This document shows, in pieces, positions 16,273 to 25,253 of a DNA stretch of 64,000 bases; within the stretch, counting starts at the first letter, position 1; every line of letters starts with the position of its first letter. The notes under the pieces were generated by a model that ran no database searches, was not told the origin of the DNA, and saw only the letters and a list, made by a program, of their open reading frames with translations. Location: contig CAZHON010000002.1 in the NCBI GenBank assembly GCA_964534565.1, positions 186,001 through 250,000 of the forward strand, given 5' to 3'. The stretch is from CAZHON01 sp964534565. Lineage in GTDB: Bacteria > Patescibacteriota > Gracilibacteria > Peribacterales > Peribacteraceae. Both the position numbers and the translations under genes were made by a program.

Positions 16273-16503
16273 ATGAGTGAACATGGATTTTCGTTGGGAA
16301 TGGACCGTTTCAAGGCGACGGATCGCGTCGTCTCAAACGGGGCGGTTGTACAAGAACTCGCGGTCTACATGCAAAGAGAGGATGGCGTAAAAGACTTGGT
16401 AGCAAAAATCCTCAACGGAGATGGATATGACGATCCTTCACAAGAATTGCACATTCTTCTGCAGTCACTCAAAACAAAAGCAGTAGGAACTGTCACCCCG
16501 TAA
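16273..16503 (+). CDS. Small hypothetical protein, 76 residues
   Basis: I do not recognise this soluble protein. It has no membrane segment or cysteine and is predicted mostly helical (VVQELAVYMQREDGVKDLV, QELHILLQSLKTKA). The start is supported by a -10 hexamer six bases upstream. It converges on efp with a 9-base gap that holds no terminator. Confidence 0.55.
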   Translation: MSEHGFSLGMDRFKATDRVVSNGAVVQELAVYMQREDGVKDLVAKILNGDGYDDPSQELHILLQSLKTKAVGTVTP

Positions 16504-16512
16504 AGACTGTTC

Positions 16513-17076
16513 TTACGAGTTTGAACGTGCCATGTATTCACCTGTCTCCGTGTTCACTTTCACCATTTCTCCTTCGTTGATGAAGAGTGGAACGTTCACC
16601 TGAAGACCGCTTTCAAGCTTGGCATGCTTCGTGCCCCCGGTGGCGGTGTCGCCCTTCACGCCCGGCATCGTTTCGACAACCTTCAAGTCCACGGTTGCCT
16701 TCAACTTGATACCGATTGGGTTTTCTTCGTAGACAAGCGCGTCGAGCTCACATCCTTCGACCAAGAACTGCGCAGCGTCACCGACTGTTTCGTTATCGAG
16801 GAAGAACTGGTCATAGCTCTGCAAATCCATGAATGTGTACACGGAACCGTCGTTGTACAAATACTGGACCTTCTTGTAACCGACATCAGCCTGCTCAATC
16901 TTTTCGCTTCCCTGGAAGTTGTGTGCAACAACCGCACCCGTCTTGAGGTTCTTCAATTTGCACTGCATGTTCGCTTTGCTCTGGCTTTTGCGTCCGAAGA
17001 CGGAAGAAACCACAATGTAGGGTTCGCCATCCATCGTAATTGCGCGGCCGGGTTTGAGATCAGTAATGTCGTACAT
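16513..17076 (-). CDS. efp: Elongation factor P with non-canonical tip loop
   Basis: This 187-residue protein is full length and has three OB-like domains. The first has MDGEPYIVV and the last GVKGDTATGGTKHAKLESG, both typical. EF-P rescues ribosomes stalled on polyproline. The tip loop that normally carries a modified residue (PGKG in E. coli, Lys34) reads FGRKSQSKANMQ. Aligned from the conserved F and KL, glutamine 32 takes the place of that lysine, while lysines sit at 30 and 34. No EF-P modification gene is in view. Confidence 0.94.
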   Translation of the reverse strand: MYDITDLKPGRAITMDGEPYIVVSSVFGRKSQSKANMQCKLKNLKTGAVVAHNFQGSEKIEQADVGYKKVQYLYNDGSVYTFMDLQSYDQFFLDNETVGDAAQFLVEGCELDALVYEENPIGIKLKATVDLKVVETMPGVKGDTATGGTKHAKLESGLQVNVPLFINEGEMVKVNTETGEYMARSNS

Positions 17077-17142
17077 AGGGTGCAGGCAGTTTGCTGTCCC
17101 GCACAGAGTTGGTCAACCCCCCTGGGTAGCCAAAATGGCACG

Positions 17143-17165
17143 AAAAAGACCGCTCGGCTGCAGTC
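17143..17165 (-). terminator. Intrinsic terminator of the sigma/FecR-like operon
   Basis: On the minus strand GACTGC pairs with GCGGTC (one G-T pair) over a 6-base loop, followed by five T. It sits about 18 bases after the stop at 17183. Confidence 0.75.
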
Positions 17166-17182
17166 ATACATTCAAGAAGCGA

Positions 17183-19084
17183 TTACTGCTGGTCGTGGAG
17201 TTTGCGCAGTTCCGTGCGGACGTACGGCGCAAGGTCTGGTGACAGAATGTAGTAGAGCGCGTGGAGAATACGTTCGCGATCAGGGTTCTTTTCAATGCTG
17301 CGGAATTCGGTGTGCAGCTGGTTCCACTGGGAACGTGGCTGGGTGTAGTTCTCGATACGAGTCAGCATGCGCTTCACGAGCATGGCGATTTGTTCGTCTG
17401 TGAGAGGAACTGCTTCGAGCACTTCTTCCTGAGGCAGGTACTGGGCCGTCTCCTTCAGCAGACTGTCTCCGATGTCTCCGATTGTGGTGTCGCGCTCCTG
17501 AACGGTGTTTGCAAAGTCGGCAAGCAAGGACAGCGCCTCTTTGCGTGTATCGGTCGACAGCTGACTCTTTCCTTCCTGAATACTCTTGAGGTACGGACGC
17601 AATTCTCCGAATGTCTGGTTCACCTGTTCGATGTTTCCGTTGGCGACCGCCACTTTGAGCGCGTCGAGCGTATCCATCAAAACCACCGATTCGACATCGG
17701 TCTTGCCGATCACAGCCCCCGGCAAGGAAGCCCCTGCTTCCAGCACGGCCTTCTTCAAGATGTAGCCGCTCTCGGTCGGAGTGAGTGCCGTCATGTCGGC
17801 TACGTTCTCCTGCAATTGATTCGCCACGAGTTGCTGCGTCAGTTGATCGGCACCCGTTCCTGTTGCAATCGCCATGAGCGCGCTGCGGTATTCCTCCAGT
17901 GGCAATGTGCTGCCGGACTCGGACCCTTGAGCGATCAATGCGGCTGCCTCGTCGAGGCGTGTACTTGCGAAGTCGAGCTGCTTGCGAACTTTGGTCTCAG
18001 AATCGATCGTCATGAGAAGATCCATCTGCTCTGCAATGCGCTTCACGGAGTAGAAGGGAGATGTCGGGAGAATTCCTGCGTCTGCGATGCGTCGCTCCAA
18101 CTGCATCTGTGAAACTTCTCGGCGATGCACTGCATCGCGATCGAGGTTCTGGGAAACCCACGACTGCTTCTGTGCACGACTGTCGGACTCGGACACGATG
18201 ATGGCAGTAGAGTCGGTCAAACGAGCCCTCTCACCGGCGATCAATGTCAGTTCCTGACCTTCGTGGAGCACCACCGCATGGCGGTCCCACACGTCGACAA
18301 TCACATCCCCGTCTTCTTCCACTGTGAGAGACACACTTCCCTCTTGGATGGTGATGTCTCCTTGAGGAGTTGCAATATCGATGCCGCGGACTTGCTGTGG
18401 AATCATTCCCTGCACCCATACGCGTCCGCTCAACACAGAAAGAGATGGACCGGAGACTGCCGGCTGCTCGGGGCGATCGGCAAACTCGCGAACGATCAAG
18501 CTCGTGTTCGTATCCAAACGGACATTGCCATCGTCGTGCAACATAACAGTCGCTTCTCCATCGGCTGTGCGAATGGAAAGAGCGTCTTTCAACGTCAGCG
18601 GATCGGCGATCGGCTGCCACAATCCCTGGAGAGACACTTCCACCGTTCCGCGCGTCGGAAGAAGGAGAGCGTCGCTGCTGGCACTACTGTGCGGAGCCAA
18701 GAACAGGAATGGACTGATGCGAACGAGAATCACGAAGACTGCAGCCGCAGCAGCCCAGCGCATCGCGTAGCCAAAGCCTGCGGACTGGGTCGCATGTTGG
18801 TCGAGACGATTGCGCAACACCACGAACGCCTGAGCAGGTTCATTGACGTTGATGAGTTCTCGCAAGCGCTCAAGCAAACTGACCGCACGACCTTCCAAGC
18901 GAGCGGAAATGCGCGCCCACACAACAGACTGCTGTGTCTTCGTCGGAGTTGCTTGCTCTGCAGCCATTTTGAGAGCCTCTGCGGAACGCAGACTTCCTTC
19001 CAAACGTGCAAATACGCGTGCTTTGGCCCCGTTTTCGGGGTCTAACGCATCGCGCAGATGGCGGAAGGAGGGGTCGAGACTCAT
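17183..19084 (-). CDS. FecR-like membrane protein with DUF5667-like C-terminal region, sigma partner
   Basis: This 633-residue protein has a cytosolic helical N-terminus (1-107), one membrane segment at about 108-130 (MRWAAAAAVFVILVRISPFL), a beta-rich FecR-type domain at about 140-290 (IDIATPQGDITIQEGSVSL), and a long helical extracytoplasmic part whose start (PTSPFYSVKRIAEQMDLL) matches the DUF5667 pattern. It lies 36 bases downstream of an ECF sigma gene, so it is probably the membrane partner that controls that factor in response to an envelope signal. Confidence 0.75.
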   Translation of the reverse strand: MSLDPSFRHLRDALDPENGAKARVFARLEGSLRSAEALKMAAEQATPTKTQQSVVWARISARLEGRAVSLLERLRELINVNEPAQAFVVLRNRLDQHATQSAGFGYAMRWAAAAAVFVILVRISPFLFLAPHSSASSDALLLPTRGTVEVSLQGLWQPIADPLTLKDALSIRTADGEATVMLHDDGNVRLDTNTSLIVREFADRPEQPAVSGPSLSVLSGRVWVQGMIPQQVRGIDIATPQGDITIQEGSVSLTVEEDGDVIVDVWDRHAVVLHEGQELTLIAGERARLTDSTAIIVSESDSRAQKQSWVSQNLDRDAVHRREVSQMQLERRIADAGILPTSPFYSVKRIAEQMDLLMTIDSETKVRKQLDFASTRLDEAAALIAQGSESGSTLPLEEYRSALMAIATGTGADQLTQQLVANQLQENVADMTALTPTESGYILKKAVLEAGASLPGAVIGKTDVESVVLMDTLDALKVAVANGNIEQVNQTFGELRPYLKSIQEGKSQLSTDTRKEALSLLADFANTVQERDTTIGDIGDSLLKETAQYLPQEEVLEAVPLTDEQIAMLVKRMLTRIENYTQPRSQWNQLHTEFRSIEKNPDRERILHALYYILSPDLAPYVRTELRKLHDQQ

Positions 19085-19120
19085 GTGTACAGCTATAGAA
19101 ACGGGAAAAGAGAGCGTTTG

Positions 19121-19693
19121 TTACGCGTTAAAAGGCAAATCCGGAGGCAAATAGGTCTCCAATTTCTTCAGCGCACGGTGCTTTAAAATACGCACTGAGC
19201 CCTCGGTCATTTTCAGAACACGGGCAACTTCGTGCGTTGGCAGCTCGCTGACGAAACTGAGGAGCAAAATTTCGCGGTACCGAGACGGCAATTGATCCAT
19301 CGCAACCTTCATCACATTCACAAGCTCTTTGTGTTTCGTAGAGTGATCGGCGCGATTGAACATATCATGATCGGCCACGTCTTCGGGCATTTCTCCCATG
19401 GTCGGTTCCTTGCGATAGACGTCGACAATTTGGTTTCGGACAATGCGAAACAGCCACGCGCCGAATGGAATCTTCGGATGCGGTTGGTACTTCGGCAAAT
19501 TCTCCCACACCTTCACAAACACATCGGCAGTCACGTCCTCAGCTATTTCTTTCGGCAAACGAAAAGCGCAGTAACGATACACCGGCTTGAAGAAGTGGTT
19601 GTAGAGTTCTTCGAACGCCACCGTGTCACTCTCTCGTGCCTTGAGGACGAGCGCTTGGATCGCGTGTTCGGTGAGAGTGGATTCCTCTGGCAT
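19121..19693 (-). CDS. ECF sigma factor of the sigma/FecR-like pair
   Basis: The 190-residue product has region 2 at about 22-92 (FEELYNHFFKPVYRYCAF, AEDVTADVFVKVWENLPKY) and region 4 at about 130-185, with the helix-turn-helix LPTHEVARVLKMTEGSVRIL. It resembles envelope-stress ECF factors. It is first in a two-gene operon with the FecR-like protein. A TATACT hexamer and an inverted repeat lie upstream, which could reflect self-activation or control by another factor. Confidence 0.9.
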   Translation of the reverse strand: MPEESTLTEHAIQALVLKARESDTVAFEELYNHFFKPVYRYCAFRLPKEIAEDVTADVFVKVWENLPKYQPHPKIPFGAWLFRIVRNQIVDVYRKEPTMGEMPEDVADHDMFNRADHSTKHKELVNVMKVAMDQLPSRYREILLLSFVSELPTHEVARVLKMTEGSVRILKHRALKKLETYLPPDLPFNA

Positions 19694-19704
19694 GCGGGAT
19701 TTAC

Positions 19705-19738
19705 AGTATACCGTAACGCCTAAACAGGCGCTTCGTTA
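19705..19738 (-). promoter_or_regulatory. Sigma-operon promoter with inverted repeat
   Basis: Minus-strand TATACT (19705-19710) lies 11 bases before the ATG. Just upstream is the inverted repeat CGCCT-GTTT-AGGCG, flanked by GTAAC and GTTAC, covering the place where a -35 or activator site would be. Confidence 0.5.
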
Positions 19739-19761
19739 CAAATTTCGTGCGTGAAAGGGGT

Positions 19762-21558
19762 TTATTCCCACTCAATCGTTGCCGGCGGCTTATTCGTCAA
19801 ATCGAGGAATACCGCATCAATACCGTCGAGTTTCATGATTCGCTCGGTCATTTTCTTGAGCACGTTCGGTGGAATTACAATGGCACTCGCGGTCATCGCC
19901 TCTTGGCTGTCGACCGGGCGAAGGACAATCGATTCGCCTGTTGGAGTGGTTCCGACTGGGATGAGCACCACAGGGAATTGCCAGATTTGTTCATAGAGTC
20001 CTGCTCCTCGCATCTCTTCATCGACGATCGCATCGGCCTCGCGCAGAAGATCAGCGCGGGAACGTGTGATCGTTTTCTTGTGACGATGCAGTGTCACTGG
20101 TTCTGCATGTGAGGTGCAGAGGAGAACACGGTTGATTGCGTGGTGCGTATTGGGAATCGCCGTTGCGAGCTTGAGCTGATCGGGTGTGACTTCGTACGGA
20201 GTCTGCGCAAACAGTGCGACTGCGTGACGGTACGTGCGACCATCACCCTGCACACCGACCGATTGAATCGGAAGTTGCACGTGCGGAACCGTGATGCCCG
20301 GGAGCACTTGAGATTGTGACTCACCTTCGTCCGCAGCGCAGAGGATGCGAACACCCAGTCCAGGACCCGGGAACGGATGCCTCCACACGAGTGCGTGTGG
20401 CAAACCGATCTCTTCTCCCAAACGACGAACTTCGTCTTTGTAGAGCTCTTTCAGCGGCTCGAGCACCAACCCCGCATCGATCATCTTCTGCACCGCCTCC
20501 ACGCGGTTGTGGTGCGTTTTGATTTGGTCAGAGTGCTTGGTGCCTCCGGTTTCAATCGTATCCGGATAGATCGTCCCCTGTCCGAGCATCCAACCGTCCT
20601 GCATGCGAAGCCCCATCTCTTCACTCACTCTCTTCTGCACATCGAGGAAGGTGTCACCGATCATTTTTCGTTTTGCTTCCGGTTCGACGATGCCACTAAG
20701 GCGCGAGAAGAATTCGTCACTCGCATCTTCGACGTGGAGGTTTCCGATGTTGAGTTTTTTGAGAGCATCGACAATGTTCCCGGCCTCGCTCTTGCGCATC
20801 AATCCTGTCTCGACGAGAAGTCCCTGCACACGATCTTGTCCCAGCACTTTGTTGAGGAGCACGAACGCGACTGCGGAGTCGACTCCACCGGAGACCATCA
20901 TGAAGACTTGGCGATCACCAACATCGCGACGTACTTCCTCGGAAATGCGCTCTAGGAAGCCATCGATTCCCCATGGGGCTGCGTGACAGAGATCGACAAA
21001 TCGCTTGAGGATTTCGGTTCCGTGCTCCGTGTGCACCACCTCCAAATGGAACTGCACACTGTAGATGTTGTGCTGTTCGTCGGCTGTTGCGGCGACAGGA
21101 CAGTCAGCGGATTTCGCGACCGCTTTGAATCCATCGGGCAGTGCCGTGACTTCATCTCCGTGCGACATCCACACGACGAATTCTTTCTCGAGTCCTTTGA
21201 AGAGTGCGCACGTGTCGTCGGTCGTGATCGGCGTGTGACCAAACTCCTTCACGGTTCCCGGCTGCACCTTGCCGCCGAGGGTGTGTGCGATCCAATGGTG
21301 ACCGTAGCAAATTCCAAGAACAGGAATACCAAGCGACAAAAGTGCCGGGTCGGCTTGAGGACTGCCTGCGTCGTACACACTCTGTGGACCACCCGAGAGG
21401 ATGATTCCGGCACACTCCTTCAATGTCTCCGCCGGCGTTTCCGGTGGGAGGATTTGCGAAAAGGCTCCGCATTCACGAACGCGGCGCGCAATCAGGTGGG
21501 CGTACTGTCCTCCGAAGTCGAGGATGACGATCGAGCGGGGGTGAATCACCTGTTCCAT
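19762..21558 (-). CDS. guaA: GMP synthase (glutamine-hydrolysing)
   Basis: The 598-residue product converts XMP to GMP. The glutamine amidotransferase domain (1-195) has the nucleophile in GICYGHH and the His-Glu pair in VQFHLEVVHT, a leucine replacing the usual proline. The ATP-pyrophosphatase domain has the P-loop VSGGVDSAVAFVLL, and the dimerisation domain follows. It is about 70 residues longer than E. coli GuaA, with the extra sequence in the C-terminal half (SQSQVLPGITVPHVQLPIQS region). ATG 21558 is six bases after TACACT and directly before the conserved ILDFGGQYAH region. Confidence 0.95.
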   Translation of the reverse strand: MEQVIHPRSIVILDFGGQYAHLIARRVRECGAFSQILPPETPAETLKECAGIILSGGPQSVYDAGSPQADPALLSLGIPVLGICYGHHWIAHTLGGKVQPGTVKEFGHTPITTDDTCALFKGLEKEFVVWMSHGDEVTALPDGFKAVAKSADCPVAATADEQHNIYSVQFHLEVVHTEHGTEILKRFVDLCHAAPWGIDGFLERISEEVRRDVGDRQVFMMVSGGVDSAVAFVLLNKVLGQDRVQGLLVETGLMRKSEAGNIVDALKKLNIGNLHVEDASDEFFSRLSGIVEPEAKRKMIGDTFLDVQKRVSEEMGLRMQDGWMLGQGTIYPDTIETGGTKHSDQIKTHHNRVEAVQKMIDAGLVLEPLKELYKDEVRRLGEEIGLPHALVWRHPFPGPGLGVRILCAADEGESQSQVLPGITVPHVQLPIQSVGVQGDGRTYRHAVALFAQTPYEVTPDQLKLATAIPNTHHAINRVLLCTSHAEPVTLHRHKKTITRSRADLLREADAIVDEEMRGAGLYEQIWQFPVVLIPVGTTPTGESIVLRPVDSQEAMTASAIVIPPNVLKKMTERIMKLDGIDAVFLDLTNKPPATIEWE

Positions 21559-21564
21559 AGGGGG

Positions 21565-21570
21565 AGTGTA
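21565..21570 (-). promoter_or_regulatory. -10 element of guaA
   Basis: Minus-strand TACACT ends six bases before ATG 21558. A TTGCGA lies 18 bases further upstream. Confidence 0.6.
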
Positions 21571-21633
21571 GAGATGCCATGGGGCTATTCGCAATAGATT
21601 GACATCGTTTTATGAAAGGTGTGGAGTGGGCGC

Positions 21634-22152
21634 ATGGCACGCGTCCCCGCTCCCTCCAGAGAAGAACTCCGCACTCTTTGTTCGAACGCCACAACCGAGC
21701 AATTGCAGGACGAATGTTCCAGCGTCCTCACGGAAGTACTCCATTCAGGAAACATTCCGAAGAGCATCACCGATGCACGACAGCGGGAATACGATCTGTT
21801 GCGGGCTGTTGTTGTCTCTCTGCATCCAAACACTGGACTCAACGCAATCAGCAATACATTAGAAGCATTGCCGGAGCTTCCGCAGTACGCACTCATGAAG
21901 CAAGCGACGCATGCCGAAGCAGGAAAGCGCAGTAAAGAATTGCAGCCCACCATCCGTGAAGTAGTGAGTCTCTATGCATCACGTGACGCAGTCGCACGAC
22001 TGGTCATGGCAATCATTCAAAAAAGTGACGAGATCGACGCTGCAAAGAAGCCCGTGGAAGCACACACAGTGGATGACGAACTCCAGTTTGAAATCGACAC
22101 TTCACCCAAGCCTTCTACCGCCGCGAAGAAGAAGGTAGCAAGTTCGAAATAA
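21634..22152 (+). CDS. Hypothetical helical protein, 172 residues
   Basis: I cannot assign this protein. It is predicted all-helical with no membrane segment and ends in a low-complexity basic tail (STAAKKKVASSK) like those of nucleic-acid-associated proteins. ATG 21634 follows a GGAG motif; GTG 21619 would add five residues and cannot be excluded. Its last 38 bases overlap the end of the convergent polymerase-like gene. Confidence 0.6.
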   Translation: MARVPAPSREELRTLCSNATTEQLQDECSSVLTEVLHSGNIPKSITDARQREYDLLRAVVVSLHPNTGLNAISNTLEALPELPQYALMKQATHAEAGKRSKELQPTIREVVSLYASRDAVARLVMAIIQKSDEIDAAKKPVEAHTVDDELQFEIDTSPKPSTAAKKKVASSK

Positions 22153-23476
22153 GCAGCCACACCGTCGCGGCGACTCCGAAGTCCTCGAAGCTGTGGAGGA
22201 AGATTCCTGCGATGCAGACTCCGAGGAGGCCCAAGAACACCGGTCGTGAGAGCGGCTCTTTCCAAAGCCTCTTCAGCATGAAGAAGAGCATGAGCAGGTA
22301 GATCGCCATGCCGAGGAAGCCAAGCTCTACACCGATTTGGAGGAACCAGTTTTCGGGTAAGAATGGACAGCTGCATTCGCGATCCATCGGCTGTACTTTC
22401 TTGTCTCCCAAGTACACACACAGATTCGGGAATTGTTTCGCCCACGCAGGGTCATCCTGCGGACGCAGGAACACACAAGAATCCGAGAGTCGATTCGTCG
22501 CAGGGCCTGCCATTCCAAGACCTGAACCGAGTGGAGCCTGCAACATGCGATGTACTGCTTCGACAGGACGCGTGAAATGAGCACGTGAAGAGCCGAGACG
22601 TACGAACACGTCGGGGAAGAGCGTGAGTGCGAGGACGACGCAGAGAACCGCGGCGCCGATGAGGGACAGTGAAAGTGGTGAACGAAGATTCTTCCACGAG
22701 AAGAAATTTTTCTGTGTCACGGCAATGAATGCAGCGAGCACCACAAGTGCAATCCACGCAGAGCGACAGAAGCTGAAGAAGAGAGCTGCAAGGAGAAGTG
22801 CCATGATCGCCATCTTCGTTTTCTTACTCATCCCCTGTCGCAGGAACGTGAATGCGATTGGGAGCAGGAGCCAGATACCGAATTGGTTTGGGCCACTGAA
22901 CGTGCTCTGCATACGTCGCATATCGACGCCCGAGATCTTCTGGAAGTCGGTCAGTGGAGCGTCTGGGAAGTAGAGCGAGTAGGACGTGGAGTAGCCAAGT
23001 GTGACGAAGAAGGACTCCGGCACAATGAGCGTGAGGAGGCCGTAGAGCGAGAGCAGAACGCCAAGCACAATCATCAACTTCCCTACCTTCTCCACGAACC
23101 ACGGTGACCATGGAACGCGACGCAGGACCAAGAAGGAGAGTGGCAACAGAAGATCGTAACGGAATCCGTAGATGAAGGCTGCGGAGAAGTTGTGGTTCAC
23201 CAACACGAGCACCACTGCAATCGCGGTGAGCGCAAGAATGCAGAGATCGATCGCATCGAGTTTGTAGGAGAATTTCTTTTGGGAGATGAATCTACAAATT
23301 TCTACAGCTGCAATGAGCACAAGAACTGCGAGAGTCGCTTCCTTCCAAATCACAATGCTCGGCATCGGTGCATGATTGGGACCCGCAATCATCTTCGTCA
23401 GCACCGTTACAAGAAGTGCATGGAGAGGAAGAAGGGCGATCAGAAGAAGGGCCAAATACTCCCGTAGTTTTTGCAT
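22115..23476 (-). CDS. O-antigen ligase/polymerase-like membrane protein
   Basis: The 453-residue product has about eleven membrane segments and a large extracytoplasmic loop before the last ones (about residues 310-390), the layout of WaaL/Wzy family proteins. The SGPNQFGIWLLLPIAF segment and the loop with GSGLGMAGPATNR and PENWFLQIGVELG match the O-antigen ligase domain pattern. It probably polymerises or transfers a surface glycan. ATG 23476 lies six bases after TATGAT. A paired-hairpin repeat element lies 33 bases upstream. Confidence 0.8.
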   Translation of the reverse strand: MQKLREYLALLLIALLPLHALLVTVLTKMIAGPNHAPMPSIVIWKEATLAVLVLIAAVEICRFISQKKFSYKLDAIDLCILALTAIAVVLVLVNHNFSAAFIYGFRYDLLLPLSFLVLRRVPWSPWFVEKVGKLMIVLGVLLSLYGLLTLIVPESFFVTLGYSTSYSLYFPDAPLTDFQKISGVDMRRMQSTFSGPNQFGIWLLLPIAFTFLRQGMSKKTKMAIMALLLAALFFSFCRSAWIALVVLAAFIAVTQKNFFSWKNLRSPLSLSLIGAAVLCVVLALTLFPDVFVRLGSSRAHFTRPVEAVHRMLQAPLGSGLGMAGPATNRLSDSCVFLRPQDDPAWAKQFPNLCVYLGDKKVQPMDRECSCPFLPENWFLQIGVELGFLGMAIYLLMLFFMLKRLWKEPLSRPVFLGLLGVCIAGIFLHSFEDFGVAATVWLLISNLLPSSSRR

Positions 23477-23482
23477 AAGGAG

Positions 23483-23488
23483 ATCATA
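23483..23488 (-). promoter_or_regulatory. -10 element of the O-antigen-ligase-like gene
   Basis: Minus-strand TATGAT ends six bases before ATG 23476, so the transcript would be leaderless. Confidence 0.55.
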
Positions 23489-23509
23489 GCCTTTTCTTTC
23501 GTCTCTATT

Positions 23510-23796
23510 CCACCTTTGTCCACGCGACAAAGGTGGAGCCAAAGCGCGTGCGCCGCAGCGAGTCTGCTCTTCGCAAAAGATGGATTTGGCCGGTCGGTTC
23601 GCCGGCGCAAGGGGGCGCCGCCCCACTCCTTTCACCCTGAACCTCATTGAACGTGCCTCGTCGTACTACACAAACAACATACAAAATTTCCGGACGGCAT
23701 GCGCAAACGCCGGGGGTGGTGGGGCAAGCGGAGCGAGCACTCGTTTGCGCCGTACTTTCTTTCGCCCTTTCTTTGTTACACGGACAAAGAAAGGGC
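23510..23796 (-). repeat. Paired-hairpin element, copy A
   Basis: This non-coding stretch fills most of the 357-base gap between two polysaccharide genes. Read on the minus strand it opens with a 13-bp stem, 7-base loop hairpin (23764-23796, loop CCGTGTA), then GCGAAAGAAAGTACGGCGCA. A GC-rich middle with further palindromes follows, and it closes with an 11-bp stem, 5-base loop hairpin (23510-23536). A second copy is at 46067-46239. The remaining bases 23797-23833 show nothing recognisable. Confidence 0.7.
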
Positions 23797-23833
23797 ATTC
23801 GAATGATCAGACGAACATGTGTTAGAGAGAGTT

Positions 23834-25180
23834 TTACTGAAGCTGAAGTCTCTCCTCTTCTGGTCTAAAGATCTCACCCTTCTTCAACACTGCTTCAACT
23901 GCATCAACGCATTTTGCGCTGACATTCTCTCCATAAATACCGGGAGCCTTCTTCAGCGTCTCGTTGTTCCATGCAAAGTTAATCATGTCGGTGATGACGT
24001 CTGCACGGACCGGCGGAGCGATGAGGTTGCCGCCATTGATGGCCGACTCGCTGCGATCGGACCCGAAGCGCAGCGTGACACAGGGGATGTGCATCACGTT
24101 CATCTCCTCCTGCATGGACCCACTGTCCGTTGCACAGACTGCAGCCTTGGACATTGCAGCAATCACATCGGTGTAGAGCGGCCAGACCTGGGAATAGACG
24201 AAGTGCGGGTACTTCTTCACCCATTCGTTCAGCTCTTCGCGAAGACCATAACGATCGAAGGCTGCCTCGGTTTGGAAGAGTGAAATCAGAAGGACCGTCC
24301 TCCCCTGTTCCAACAAATTCTTCATCGCACCGATGATTGCGCGGAAACGAAGTTCGCTGTTGCAGTTCTCACGACGGTGAATACAGAAACGGACGAAGTC
24401 TCCTTTCTCCAGGATCGGATACTGTTCGAAGATCTTCGAATGCTTCGCGTTCTCCAGCGCCTCCTCTGTTGCATCGACCACCGAGTTCCCGACAACCTGA
24501 ATACGGTCCGGGGCGTAGCCCTCTGCATGCAAAAACTCTCGGACCAATTCGACAGGCGCGAGGTGTAGACCCGTTCCCGCCTCCGCACTGCGCGTACAGA
24601 ACTGTTCCGGGTACGGCTCTTGGCTGCCGCGTTCCCAGTTATTGCGATCGGTCAAAAACGTGTGCCATGCGGCAACATCGACAGATGCCGTTCCCTTCTC
24701 ATTCAACAATTCTCCATTCATGAACTTCTTATAATTCGGCGTGAGTGTGCGGATTCCTGCCTCCACGTGCACTGCGGAAAATCCGTTGCAGTAGCCTGCG
24801 TTGGCGGCAGCTGTCGCCGTCGTCGTGTCTCCGTGAACGTAGGGAATCACGATCTTTCCGCGCTTCTTCAGTTCCGCAATCACGGCACCGAGTCGCCCAA
24901 TAATCTGACTCATGATTTCGTGCATGTCTCCACGAACGTTGAGGTTGAGATCAGGTTCGACACCAAATTCTTCGAGCATTCCTCCGCTCAAGTTCTCGCT
25001 GTAGTGCTGACCGGTGTGAGCAAGCACGACCAAGTGCCCTCGCTTCTTGAGCTCACGATAGAGCGGCACCTGTTTGATGATGTCCGGCTTCGTCGCGATC
25101 ATGACCATGTGCACGTGGCGGTCCTTGTGGGCAGCCACGTCTTCGAAGAATGCCGGAGAGCGATAGGTCACGTCTGACAC
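23834..25180 (-). CDS. UDP-N-acetylglucosamine 2-epimerase-like protein (WecB family)
   Basis: This protein of about 448 residues belongs to the two-Rossmann-domain epimerase family that interconverts UDP-GlcNAc and UDP-ManNAc. Seen motifs are HTGQHYS, YVHGDTTTATAAA, HVEAGIRT, CIHRRENCNS and DSGSMQEE. It is longer than E. coli WecB (376) because of an N-terminal extension and an insert near residues 165-200. I prefer GTG 25180, seven bases after TACTCT, although GTG 25216 is possible. It would supply a ManNAc-type sugar for surface glycans. Confidence 0.85.
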   Translation of the reverse strand: MSDVTYRSPAFFEDVAAHKDRHVHMVMIATKPDIIKQVPLYRELKKRGHLVVLAHTGQHYSENLSGGMLEEFGVEPDLNLNVRGDMHEIMSQIIGRLGAVIAELKKRGKIVIPYVHGDTTTATAAANAGYCNGFSAVHVEAGIRTLTPNYKKFMNGELLNEKGTASVDVAAWHTFLTDRNNWERGSQEPYPEQFCTRSAEAGTGLHLAPVELVREFLHAEGYAPDRIQVVGNSVVDATEEALENAKHSKIFEQYPILEKGDFVRFCIHRRENCNSELRFRAIIGAMKNLLEQGRTVLLISLFQTEAAFDRYGLREELNEWVKKYPHFVYSQVWPLYTDVIAAMSKAAVCATDSGSMQEEMNVMHIPCVTLRFGSDRSESAINGGNLIAPPVRADVITDMINFAWNNETLKKAPGIYGENVSAKCVDAVEAVLKKGEIFRPEEERLQLQ

Positions 25181-25187
25181 GGGCGGC

Positions 25188-25193
25188 AGAGTA
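25188..25193 (-). promoter_or_regulatory. -10 element of the 2-epimerase gene
   Basis: Minus-strand TACTCT ends seven bases before GTG 25180. Confidence 0.45.
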
Positions 25194-25253
25194 GCGCAAA
25201 TACCGTGTTCTGACACCTTGTCTTTGAGGTTTTTACAGGCAAAATAGGGCGCT

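Noticed and set aside
23580..23825. A small protein encoded in the paired-hairpin element
   Set aside because: The similar peptides read from copies A and B (FFVTRTKK) come from the conserved hairpin sequence; frames differ in extent and lack starts and ribosome sites.
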